From: Deferribacteraceae bacterium
GTDB taxonomy: Bacteria; Chrysiogenota; Deferribacteres; Deferribacterales; JAISNW01
Length of the DNA: 7,318 bases
Direction: 5' to 3'
NCBI GenBank assembly: GCA_031278965.1
Contig: JAITJJ010000022.1
Span: 1 to 7,318, forward strand
The translations under genes were made by a program, and so were the position numbers. The notes under the pieces were generated by a model. That model saw nothing but the letters and a program-made list of their open reading frames with translations, was not told the origin of the DNA and did not search any database. The stretch's first letter is position 1, and each line of letters opens with the position of its first letter. Of the stretch, positions 1-5,795 are shown piece after piece.

Positions 1-1
1 G

Positions 2-790
2 GAACGCCTTGAACGGTGGGGAAAGCATACGGTGGTTCGCCCGGATCCTGTGGCGCTCTGGGATAGGGTTAAACCCCAACTCTGGGAAAACCCGGATGCA
101 GTGTATCATAGAAGTTCCGCAGGCGGAGGAGAGTGGGAATATAAAAAAAACTTACCCGAAAGTTGGATTATCCGCTACGGCGAGTTATCTTTTAAGGTAT
201 CCCCCACAGGTTTTAAGCACATGGGGCTCTTCCCGGAGCAAGGCGTAAACTGGGATCTCATCGCCGCTTTATTAGCGGGGAGAGATGCCCATATCCTCAA
301 TCTATTTGCATACACAGGCGCCGCTACGGTTGCCGCCGCGCGTGCTGGAGCGAAAGTTACCCATGTGGACGCCTCAAAGGGGGTTTTAAGTTGGGCAAAT
401 GAGAATCTGCGCCTTTCACGGGTTCCCGCAGGGCAGGTGCGTTTTATCCATGATGACAGCAAAAAGTTTATTCAGAGGGAAGTGCGGCGCAAGTCACGGT
501 ATAACGGGATTATTATGGATCCGCCTTCCTTTGGACGGGGTGCTAAAGGGGAAGTATGGAAGCTTGAGGATGATCTCTGGGATCTCCTTAAAGACGCAGC
601 GGAACTTATGGACAGCAATCCTGTGTTCTTTCTTGTGAACTCCTATTCCGCGGGGCTCTCTCCGCTGGTTGTGGCAAATATGCTCTCATGTCTAAAGTTA
701 AGGTTTAGAACCATTACATGCGGGGAGCTATTAATCCCCTTTGGAGAAAGATTTTTGCCCTCCGGAACTTCGTGTTGGGGGGAGTTTTGA
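2..790 (+). CDS. Class I SAM-dependent methyltransferase (COG1092, RlmI-like), 5' end missing
   Basis: The reading frame is open from base 2 to a TGA at 788-790, giving 262 residues with the N-terminus cut off by the window edge. The first visible residues (ERLERWGKHTVVRPDP) match a conserved stretch close to the start of short COG1092 proteins, so I infer that only a dozen or so residues are missing. A SAM-binding motif I (LNLFAYTGAATVAAARAGA, about residues 99-117) is followed by the ribose-binding acidic residue D123. The catalytic-type motif IV DPPSF lies at 173-177. The C-terminus (FLPSGTSCW) resembles the LPxGxSxRW ending of the family. Relatives methylate 23S rRNA bases (RlmI, RlmK). 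This short form shows no PUA domain, so its target is uncertain and I assign no symbol. It overlaps the thiL start and probably forms an operon with it. The family call is firm; the substrate is inference. Confidence 0.88.
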   Translation, partial: ERLERWGKHTVVRPDPVALWDRVKPQLWENPDAVYHRSSAGGGEWEYKKNLPESWIIRYGELSFKVSPTGFKHMGLFPEQGVNWDLIAALLAGRDAHILNLFAYTGAATVAAARAGAKVTHVDASKGVLSWANENLRLSRVPAGQVRFIHDDSKKFIQREVRRKSRYNGIIMDPPSFGRGAKGEVWKLEDDLWDLLKDAAELMDSNPVFFLVNSYSAGLSPLVVANMLSCLKLRFRTITCGELLIPFGERFLPSGTSCWGEF

Positions 791-1674
791 GGGAAACGGA
801 GTTTATTCGGTCGTTGACCGGTATCGGCGAGCTTGAAGAAAACTCAAAAGGGATAGGCGACGATGCCGCCCTTTTAGGCGGTTGCCTTATATCCAAAGAT
901 ATTATGGCGGAGGGTGTTCACTATCTTTTGGAGGAAACGGAGGCGGGGATCGCCCGCCGGCTTATTGCTTCAAATGTAAGCGATATTTGCGCTATGGGAG
1001 GAAAAGGCGAAAAGTATTATGCCCTTCTTGGGGCGGGACTCTCTTGTAAAATAAACCCCGCCGCATTTTCCGCTGCTTTTCGCAAAGAGTGCAGGCGGTA
1101 TAATATCACCCTATTGGGGGGCGATACCATAGCCTCTCCCGTCTCTTTTTTTTCCATGACTATAATCGGACAAGCAAATAGATTTGTGCTCACGCGTTGC
1201 GGAGCAAAGATGGGAGATATTATATACCTCTCTCGCCCTATCGGCAAGGCAAAGGTGATGCTTGACAGGCGGCTGTCAGGGGATTTCAGCGGAAACGGGG
1301 ATTTCCCCCCGGAAACCGGCTTAGGAGAGCTTTTAGGGAGTATGGAGGGGGTGACCTCCTGCATAGATATATCAGACGGGCTGGGAGTTGATCTTTTCCG
1401 CGTGTCAGAGATGAGCGAAACGGCATTTCATCTATCGGCAGAGGATATTCCGCTTGGCGCGGAGGGAATCGCCGCAAGAGACGCCGTCTGCTCTGGCGAG
1501 GAATATGCATTGATGTTTACTCTTTCCCAAGATAGGAGTGAGTGTTTGGAAAATGCGGTAAAGGAAAAGCTAAACCGCAAAGTTTACAGGATAGGCAAGG
1601 TTTTACAAGGATTAGGCGTCTTTATGGACGGGGAAGATATATCAGAATTGGGGTATAGGCATAAGTTGGGCTAG
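787..1674 (+). CDS. thiL: Thiamine-monophosphate kinase ThiL
   Basis: ThiL phosphorylates thiamine monophosphate with ATP to thiamine diphosphate, the last step of cofactor synthesis, in the cytoplasm. With the TTG start at 787 the protein has 296 residues, slightly short of the usual 300-330. All hallmark motifs appear in order: IGDDAA (23-28, Mg-ATP aspartates), KDIMAEGVHY (37-46), SNVSDICAMGGK (62-73), LLGGDT (109-114), CIDISDGLGVDL (192-203), SGEEYALMF (236-244, usually GGEDYELLF) and YRIGKV (267-272). The start is a choice. MRETEFIRSL from TTG 787 matches typical ThiL N-termini, is preceded by a G-rich stretch (777-784) and overlaps the methyltransferase stop as TTGA. The frame stays open to ATG 718, but the extra 23 residues do not look like ThiL. 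The 1-2 base overlap suggests translational coupling. No thiamine riboswitch or other thi gene is visible. Confidence 0.93.
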   Translation: MRETEFIRSLTGIGELEENSKGIGDDAALLGGCLISKDIMAEGVHYLLEETEAGIARRLIASNVSDICAMGGKGEKYYALLGAGLSCKINPAAFSAAFRKECRRYNITLLGGDTIASPVSFFSMTIIGQANRFVLTRCGAKMGDIIYLSRPIGKAKVMLDRRLSGDFSGNGDFPPETGLGELLGSMEGVTSCIDISDGLGVDLFRVSEMSETAFHLSAEDIPLGAEGIAARDAVCSGEEYALMFTLSQDRSECLENAVKEKLNRKVYRIGKVLQGLGVFMDGEDISELGYRHKLG

Positions 1675-1701
1675 ATTGGCCTTTTTCTTCTGAACAACCT
1701 G

Positions 1702-1732
1702 GTTTAAAGGGGGCTTTATACCCCCTTTAAAC
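1702..1732 (+). terminator. Intrinsic terminator after thiL, possibly bidirectional
   Basis: A perfect 12-bp inverted repeat GTTTAAAGGGGG / CCCCCTTTAAAC encloses the 7-base loop CTTTATA. On the plus strand it is followed by TTATTGTTTCTTT. It lies 27 bases after the thiL stop and touches the TAA (1733-1735, complement) of the convergent Sel1 gene, so it probably insulates the two converging operons. The minus-strand side has no clear T tract, so termination there is less certain. Confidence 0.8.
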
Positions 1733-2134
1733 TTATTGTTTCTTTATGGATTTTTCCAGCTCTTTGGAAAGAGCAATGGCTTTTGGCTTTTCCTCTTCCG
1801 ATAGTTGAAGGAGGCAGAGGTATTCGCTTGAATCCACCTCCCCAGCCGCAAGATACAGCCATCCGCACGCTTTCAGCTTGTCGGCGGGAACCCCTTCCCA
1901 ACCAAAAAACTGTATGGTTCCGAGTTCATACTGAGCTTGGGCATGCCCCTGCCGGGCAGCCTTTTCAAGCCACTCCGCCGCCTTATCGCTATCTCCCTCA
2001 TCATTAAGATAATACAAGCCAAGTTGATACTGGGATTCGGCATTGCCGCTGTTTGCGGCTTTAGTTATGGCGGCGTCTTGGGCAAAAACAAAGCCTGCAA
2101 ATAAAACCAACGCTAAAATAAAATACTTTTTCAT
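1733..2134 (-). CDS. Small secreted Sel1-repeat (TPR-like) protein
   Basis: This 133-residue protein starts with a Sec signal peptide (MKKYFILALVLFAGFVFA, likely cleaved near residue 18-19) and lacks a lipobox, so it should be a soluble periplasmic protein. Two Sel1-like repeats follow: residues 31-65 (QYQLGLYYL, then KAAEWLEKAARQGH) and 66-100 (AQYELGTIQFFG, then KACGWLYLAAGEV). The second carries the Ala/Gly spacing of the SLR family. A charged helical tail covers about 112-133. I chose the ATG at 2132-2134 (complement) because GAGG lies six bases upstream; a GTG four codons earlier overlaps that site. It follows the tetrahaem cytochrome gene by 20 bases and is the last gene of the flavocytochrome operon. 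Sel1 repeats mediate protein-protein contacts. A role in assembling or docking the reductase is inference only. Confidence 0.85.
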   Translation of the reverse strand: MKKYFILALVLFAGFVFAQDAAITKAANSGNAESQYQLGLYYLNDEGDSDKAAEWLEKAARQGHAQAQYELGTIQFFGWEGVPADKLKACGWLYLAAGEVDSSEYLCLLQLSEEEKPKAIALSKELEKSIKKQ

Positions 2135-2140
2135 AAGCAA

Positions 2141-2144
2141 CCTC
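2141..2144 (-). promoter_or_regulatory. Ribosome binding site that fixes the Sel1 gene start
   Basis: On the minus strand GAGG stands six bases before the ATG at 2134. This spacing supports MKKYFIL as the true N-terminus rather than the in-frame GTG at 2146, whose codons include the site itself. Confidence 0.6.
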
Positions 2145-2154
2145 ACTATAAAAA

Positions 2155-2514
2155 TTATGGAACCTTATTGGTGAACTCGTGGCATTTATTGCAATACAGG
2201 CGGGTCGGTTTGTGAGTCGCATGGCACTCGATGCACGCAATGGGCGCCTCATGGGAATCATGAACATAATGCTCGCTCTCCTTTCCCTTTTTATCAATAA
2301 AGATAACCGGCTCTGCGTCAATCATATCGCCGTGGCACTCAATACACGCCTCATATTCAGCCGCCTCCGCGGGCTCTGCAACTCCATGGCAATCCGCACA
2401 CTCCAGAGAGTTTTCTTTGTGTTTTCCGGTTATCTCATTTTTTGCAGCCGCATATGCCAAAGACAGTGCAAAAATAAGAGCTATGCCGGTCCCAAAGCAA
2501 GCGAAGTTTTTCAT
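2155..2514 (-). CDS. Periplasmic tetrahaem cytochrome c (flavocytochrome c haem subunit)
   Basis: This 119-residue protein has an N-terminal signal peptide (about residues 1-24, ending AYAAA) and four CxxCH haem-binding motifs: CADCH 39-43, CIECH 57-61, CIECH 94-98 and CNKCH 108-112. Further histidines at 32, 82, 85, 88 and 101 could supply the distal axial ligands for bis-His haems. Spacing and flanking residues (CIECHGDM, then HDSHEAPIACIECHATHK, then YCNKCHEF) closely follow the haem domain of Shewanella fumarate reductase Fcc3. Here it is a separate protein next to the flavoprotein gene. It should pass electrons from a membrane quinol dehydrogenase to the flavoprotein in the periplasm. 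I chose ATG 2514; TTG 2517 just before it is possible, with AGGGG upstream in either case. The gene sits 59 bases after the flavoprotein and 20 before the Sel1 gene. Confidence 0.93.
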   Translation of the reverse strand: MKNFACFGTGIALIFALSLAYAAAKNEITGKHKENSLECADCHGVAEPAEAAEYEACIECHGDMIDAEPVIFIDKKGKESEHYVHDSHEAPIACIECHATHKPTRLYCNKCHEFTNKVP

Positions 2515-2549
2515 CAAACCGTTTCCCCTGTATTAGTTTCACCAAAATA

Positions 2550-2569
2550 CGCGGGGTTTTAACCCCGCG
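2550..2569 (-). terminator. Hairpin between flavoprotein and cytochrome genes (partial terminator or mRNA stabiliser)
   Basis: CGCGGGGT and ACCCCGCG form an 8-bp GC-rich stem with a four-base loop. On the minus strand it is followed by TATTTTGG, a weak T-rich tail. It begins five bases after the flavoprotein stop codon, and the cytochrome RBS lies about 20 bases further on. Because the next genes share strand and function, I read it as an attenuator or processing hairpin that sets the flavoprotein-to-cytochrome ratio, not as a full operon end. Confidence 0.5.
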
Positions 2570-2573
2570 AAAA

Positions 2574-4292
2574 CTAGATATCTATCTGACGCACACCGGG
2601 AAGAGTGTACTTCCCGTTTACCATGAAACCAACCAGATATCCCATAGTAACACAGCGCCCATGACCTATCCCGGCGCATATCGTGGGATAGTCCGCCGCA
2701 AAGAAGTCGCCCGCTGCCGAGCCCGCCACATAAAGCCCCTCAATCGGCTGATCGTCTTTATCAAGTACTTGAAGGTGGGGATTGGTGCGCAACCCGCCAG
2801 ACATAGAGAGAACGGTTGCGGCAAGTTTACCCGCATAGAAAGGCGGTTTTACTATCTGTCTAACAAGCTCCTTCCGCTTCCCATAGTCAGTGTCGTTGCC
2901 TGCTTTGGCAAGTTGATTGTAACGGGCGACGGTTTTTTTGAACTCATCAACAGGAATGTCCATCAATTTGGCAAGCTCGTCCAGCGTCTTGGCCGTAACC
3001 ACTTTCCCTTGCTCAATGTTGGTTTTAAGGAGAGCTTCTTCTTCCGCCAGATCATAGGGTTCATTGTCAAGGCGGGACATCTGTCCATAGAAGAGACCGC
3101 CGGATACTCCCATATCAAGCTGTTCTTTAACCTGTTTCAAGCCGTCCGCGTCATAGATTGTCCAGGCAACCCCGCCTTTAGGTTCAAAGAGTTTGCTGCA
3201 ACTTTTGGATTGGGTGTTTACGTCCTCATTCTTAAAGCGTTTGCCGAGGGCGTTCACGTGGAGAAAACCGTAACTCGTGGCACCGGCTTCAAGGTGGATA
3301 ACCGCAGCGTGGGGCTCTGCTTTCTGCATAACGCCGCCGATCTGGAACGCCTGTTTATGAAGATCGCCGGTATTGCACTTGTTGGGAAAATAGATTTGAG
3401 CGTCAGCAAGGCGCACAATCGGACACCAGCGGTCAGTCATAGCGCGATCAGACGCGTAGTCGCCGGAGGCTATGATAACCCCTTTGGAGGCAACAAATCT
3501 TGTAAGATTGCTCCCTCTTCCAGCAACAACGGAAGTAACCCGTCCGTTTGCCGCACGTTCCAACTTAACGGAAGGCGTGTTGTAATTAATGGTGATTCCT
3601 TTTTCTGTACATATCTCTGCAAGAGCTTTGACAGCGGCTTCATTGCCGCGAATCTTTGTTTTTGTTTCTTCAAACATGTGGGTAACAGGATATTCGGTGT
3701 AGTCAGGACCTTTGTAATATTGATTCCAGAGACCTGCGCGGAACCCTTTTGGTTTTAGTTGGTTTATAGTCCAATTAAAAGCGTGCCCGCTGGTTCTTGC
3801 AAAGAGCCAGAGGAGGTCTTCGTTTACGCGCCCTTGAGCCCAGCGCACCCATTCTCTGATAACTTGGCGGTAACTCGGCTGCTTGATGTTTAAAGCACGC
3901 TGAACATCCGTGTCAAAGGCGGTGATGTGACCGCCGCGGGCGGCAGGAATTCTGTTCTTTTCAATAATCTGCACTTCCTTTGCACCCTGTTCTTTTGAGG
4001 AGAGGGCGGCAATAGTGCCGGTAATCCCGCAACCAATAACGAGAACATCAACATTAACAGTCTTTTTAATGTTTTCTTCCGAAATCGGCGCTGCAGGAAG
4101 ATCCCAGGGATACGGTTCACAGTTGGAGCGGTCTGCCTGCTGTGCAACTGCTTCAGCTGCCAGATTGGGAGCCAGCGTTGCGGCGGCGGCAATCCCCGCA
4201 ACTGCGGCAGATGTCCTGAAAAAATCCCTGCGGCTCATCTCTGTAACGGATGATTCTTTTGCCTCGTCAAGGTGCTTGTTTTCGTTGTCCAT
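2574..4292 (-). CDS. Tat-exported FAD-dependent reductase, flavocytochrome c flavin subunit family
   Basis: The 572-residue precursor opens with a twin-arginine signal (SRRDFFR at 20-26, hydrophobic Ala-rich stretch to about 50), so it is exported folded with FAD bound. A Rossmann motif (VIGCGITG 85-92, acidic IIEK 109-112) and the C-terminal GLYVAGSAAGDFF (519-531) place it in the FAD_binding_2 fumarate reductase/flavocytochrome c family. It has no haem domain; the tetrahaem protein encoded next supplies it. By eye, the fumarate-binding and proton-donor residues of Shewanella Fcc3 are replaced. The HHTMGG motif reads LSMSGG (495-500), R544 aligns with Y535 in ADYP, and the acid-base R402 in NEITTR aligns with T360 in NEDVNT. 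I therefore infer a substrate other than fumarate, perhaps another enoate or an organic electron acceptor. The start is secure, with GGAGG six bases before the ATG. The homology is clear; the substrate is unknown. Confidence 0.92.
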   Translation of the reverse strand: MDNENKHLDEAKESSVTEMSRRDFFRTSAAVAGIAAAATLAPNLAAEAVAQQADRSNCEPYPWDLPAAPISEENIKKTVNVDVLVIGCGITGTIAALSSKEQGAKEVQIIEKNRIPAARGGHITAFDTDVQRALNIKQPSYRQVIREWVRWAQGRVNEDLLWLFARTSGHAFNWTINQLKPKGFRAGLWNQYYKGPDYTEYPVTHMFEETKTKIRGNEAAVKALAEICTEKGITINYNTPSVKLERAANGRVTSVVAGRGSNLTRFVASKGVIIASGDYASDRAMTDRWCPIVRLADAQIYFPNKCNTGDLHKQAFQIGGVMQKAEPHAAVIHLEAGATSYGFLHVNALGKRFKNEDVNTQSKSCSKLFEPKGGVAWTIYDADGLKQVKEQLDMGVSGGLFYGQMSRLDNEPYDLAEEEALLKTNIEQGKVVTAKTLDELAKLMDIPVDEFKKTVARYNQLAKAGNDTDYGKRKELVRQIVKPPFYAGKLAATVLSMSGGLRTNPHLQVLDKDDQPIEGLYVAGSAAGDFFAADYPTICAGIGHGRCVTMGYLVGFMVNGKYTLPGVRQIDI

Positions 4293-4325
4293 AAACTTCC
4301 TCCAAAGTTTTTTTACTGCTTAGCT

Positions 4326-4354
4326 AATATAGCAATTTCCATTTTGCATTTCCA
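4326..4354 (-). promoter_or_regulatory. Predicted sigma-70 promoter of the flavocytochrome operon
   Basis: On the minus strand TGGAAA (4349-4354) and TATATT (4326-4331) are separated by 17 bases. A TG at the extended -10 position (TGC before TATATT) strengthens it. Transcription would start near 4319, leaving about 27 bases of leader with the GGAGG ribosome site at 4299-4303. No convincing FNR- or CRP-type palindrome was found next to it. Confidence 0.5.
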
Positions 4355-4716
4355 GTATCGACAGTTACAAAAAATTAAAATATTTTTGCGATTAAAAAAC
4401 GGTCTGATAATTCGCATATATCATAAGGTATTAAGAAATACCAATTCTTTTAAAAAAAATAGTATACATAAAAACATATATTCTACAGTTAGATGTGTTG
4501 ATTATAGTTGAAATACTACGTTTTAATTATTGCCAATGCTACTGTTTTATATTCACTTATAAGACAAAGTTTGCAAATAATCTGACATCAGATTTAAAGT
4601 GTATTATTTTGAGTAAGGATAGGGGATTAAGGGGAATATGTCCTTAAATAGCCTAATCTTTGATACGTAAATATAATGTTTTGTAAATTTACCACATTTC
4701 GGGGTGCATAAAGTAT
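4355..4716. other. AT-rich gene-free island between the flavocytochrome promoter and the transposase remnant
   Basis: No coding region is supported here on either strand. GC is about 24% over 4381-4620 by hand count, far below the neighbouring genes. It contains a six-base-stem hairpin GGTATT-AAGA-AATACC (4427-4442), a 7-bp-arm palindrome AATCTGA-CA-TCAGATT (4579-4594) and TTAAGG/CCTTAA arms around 4628-4650. It probably holds upstream control sequence of the minus-strand operon plus decayed insertion-sequence flank. Only low-complexity or short frames are open. Confidence 0.6.
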
Positions 4717-5127
4717 ATGTTGGAGGCGGAGTCGGATGTTCGCTTGGAATACGATAATGGCGAGACAAGACCTGAATATAGGGATAATTATCGCAACGGC
4801 TGCATGTCCAAGACGTTAAAGACAAACGAAGGGAAGTTAGAGATATCTGTTCCTCAAAAACCGTGCGAGAAGTTTGATCTGCGCATAATTCCCAAGTATA
4901 GCAGGAATATATAGCGAGTGGAGGAGAGGATAATAAGTCTGTTTGGCAGCGGCATGAGTACTCGTGATATAAGCGAACAGACTAATGTGATAGAGAGCTT
5001 GAATAACCAATATCGGCGCATAAACCGCAACTGCAGTGTGTTTCCTTCAGAGGAGTCTTTGATAAAAGCGTTATATTTGGCGGTAATAATTCAAAAAAAT
5101 GAATTCTTGCACTGTCTCTTTTTTTAA
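4717..5127 (+). pseudogene. IS256-family (mutator-type) transposase remnant, internally deleted
   Basis: One continuous frame reads through an in-frame TAG at 4912-4914. Before it, MLEAESD...YRNGCMSKTLKT...IIPKYSRNI matches the N-terminal region of IS256-family transposases (family pattern LEAEMDxHLGY, NxRNGxxxKTLKT, KYQRNI). After it, VEERIISLFGSGMSTRDISEQ continues the same domain. It is then fused directly to the C-terminal motif TNVIESLNNQYRRINRN...SVFPSEESLIKALYLAV. The join lies near 4978-4986. The whole DDE catalytic core, roughly 200 or more residues, is missing, and so is the first part of the N-terminus. The last residues (IIQKNEFLHCLFF) depart from the family's QKKW-like ending, possibly through loss of one A in the A-run at 5093-5099. 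It cannot encode an active transposase. GTG 4918 could open the second half but is not a real gene. Confidence 0.85.
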
Positions 5128-5135
5128 AGTATATT
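5107..5135 (+). promoter_or_regulatory. Predicted sigma-70 promoter of the pilin/ankyrin-Sel1 operon
   Basis: TTGCAC (5107-5112) and TATATT (5130-5135) have the ideal 17-base spacing. Transcription would begin near 5142, leaving about 40 bases before the GTG start at 5181. The -35 hexamer falls within the final codons of the transposase remnant, so this promoter may be partly derived from the insertion sequence. Confidence 0.55.
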
Positions 5136-5167
5136 TAGGATATATCTCTCTGAGGAAATATGCCTGT

Positions 5168-5172
5168 GGAGG
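5168..5172 (+). promoter_or_regulatory. Ribosome binding site favouring a GTG start for the pilin gene
   Basis: GGAGG lies eight bases before GTG 5181. Starting there gives the canonical short prepilin leader MKKG. The upstream in-frame ATG 5160 has only TGAGGA at four bases and would add seven residues to the leader. Confidence 0.6.
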
Positions 5173-5180
5173 TGTTGGAA

Positions 5181-5795
5181 GTGAAAAAAGGGTTTACACT
5201 TGTTGAACTGGCAATAGTGCTTGTTATAATCGGTCTTATCACAGGCATGGCGGTTAAGGGGCGTTCCCTTGCGGCGGCTGCGGAGATGCGGGAAGAAGTC
5301 AATAAGATGCGAAAATATGAGCACGCCTTTGCCACCCATTTTGCAAAATCAGGCAGCTTCGTTCCTGCAACTTATGACGACAGCAATCAGGATCTCTGGT
5401 CGGATAACGTTTCAGAGATATTCTTAGAAAAGGGTTATCTTGTGTCAAAAGATCTTGTAATGAAATACAGTACCAGAAACCCTCCGAAAACATACTTTAT
5501 CGCAGAATTGCAAGACAACACAAGCAACCCGGGCATGGGCTACCATCTGGACCGTGAGGCGGAAGAGAGCGAAATAACTAACTTTGGCGTGCTATTGGAT
5601 AAATCCCTTGATTACTTTATCTGCAGTATTGAAATTATGGGTGATGACCGTGATATAACCACCGGTCTGGGCAGAGTAGCATATAGAGGGCTTGGCAGCG
5701 CGTTAGTTAACTTTACTGACCATCAATATGCCGACTGCTCTGAATTCAGCGCCACGAGCACCCAAATGTATGGATATGTGGTTTTTTCCTATTGA
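5181..5795 (+). CDS. Type IV pilin-like protein (prepilin N-methylation motif)
   Basis: The 204-residue product begins MKKG|FTLVEL, a class III prepilin signal. A prepilin peptidase (PilD type) should cut after G4, leaving F5 as methylated residue +1, with E9 as the conserved Glu +5. The hydrophobic spine AIVLVIIGLITGMAV (11-25) is the membrane and filament helix. It is followed by an amphipathic stretch (about 29-55) and a globular domain without recognised relatives. Two cysteines, C148 and C186, could form the C-terminal disulfide loop common in pilins. ATG 5160 is an alternative start (211 residues). No assembly ATPase, platform protein or peptidase gene is in the window, so this is an orphan or minor pilin/pseudopilin whose machinery lies elsewhere. 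The next gene starts right after its TGA, implying co-expression. Its role (adhesion, motility or secretion) cannot be decided. Confidence 0.88.
   Translation: MKKGFTLVELAIVLVIIGLITGMAVKGRSLAAAAEMREEVNKMRKYEHAFATHFAKSGSFVPATYDDSNQDLWSDNVSEIFLEKGYLVSKDLVMKYSTRNPPKTYFIAELQDNTSNPGMGYHLDREAEESEITNFGVLLDKSLDYFICSIEIMGDDRDITTGLGRVAYRGLGSALVNFTDHQYADCSEFSATSTQMYGYVVFSY

Noticed and set aside
1675..1740. Riboswitch or small RNA downstream of thiL
   Set aside because: The only structure is a simple terminator hairpin, and thiamine riboswitches lie upstream of genes.
2661..3758. 365-codon open frame on the plus strand
   Set aside because: It lies entirely antisense to the well-supported flavoprotein gene, shows no recognisable domain and has no ribosome site. 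It is a codon-bias shadow.
4272..4511. 79-codon plus-strand frame overlapping the flavoprotein start
   Set aside because: Its composition reflects the AT-rich island, it is antisense to the flavoprotein start and promoter, and no motif is visible.
4561..5118. Terminal inverted repeats of the IS256 remnant (AAGACAAAGTTTGCAA left versus GAGACAGTGCAA on the complement at right)
   Set aside because: The match needs a four-base gap and no 8-9 base target duplication flanks it, so the element ends cannot be defined.
4918..5127. Separate small gene starting at GTG 4918
   Set aside because: It is the continuation, after the TAG, of the transposase remnant frame, and it holds only transposase fragments.
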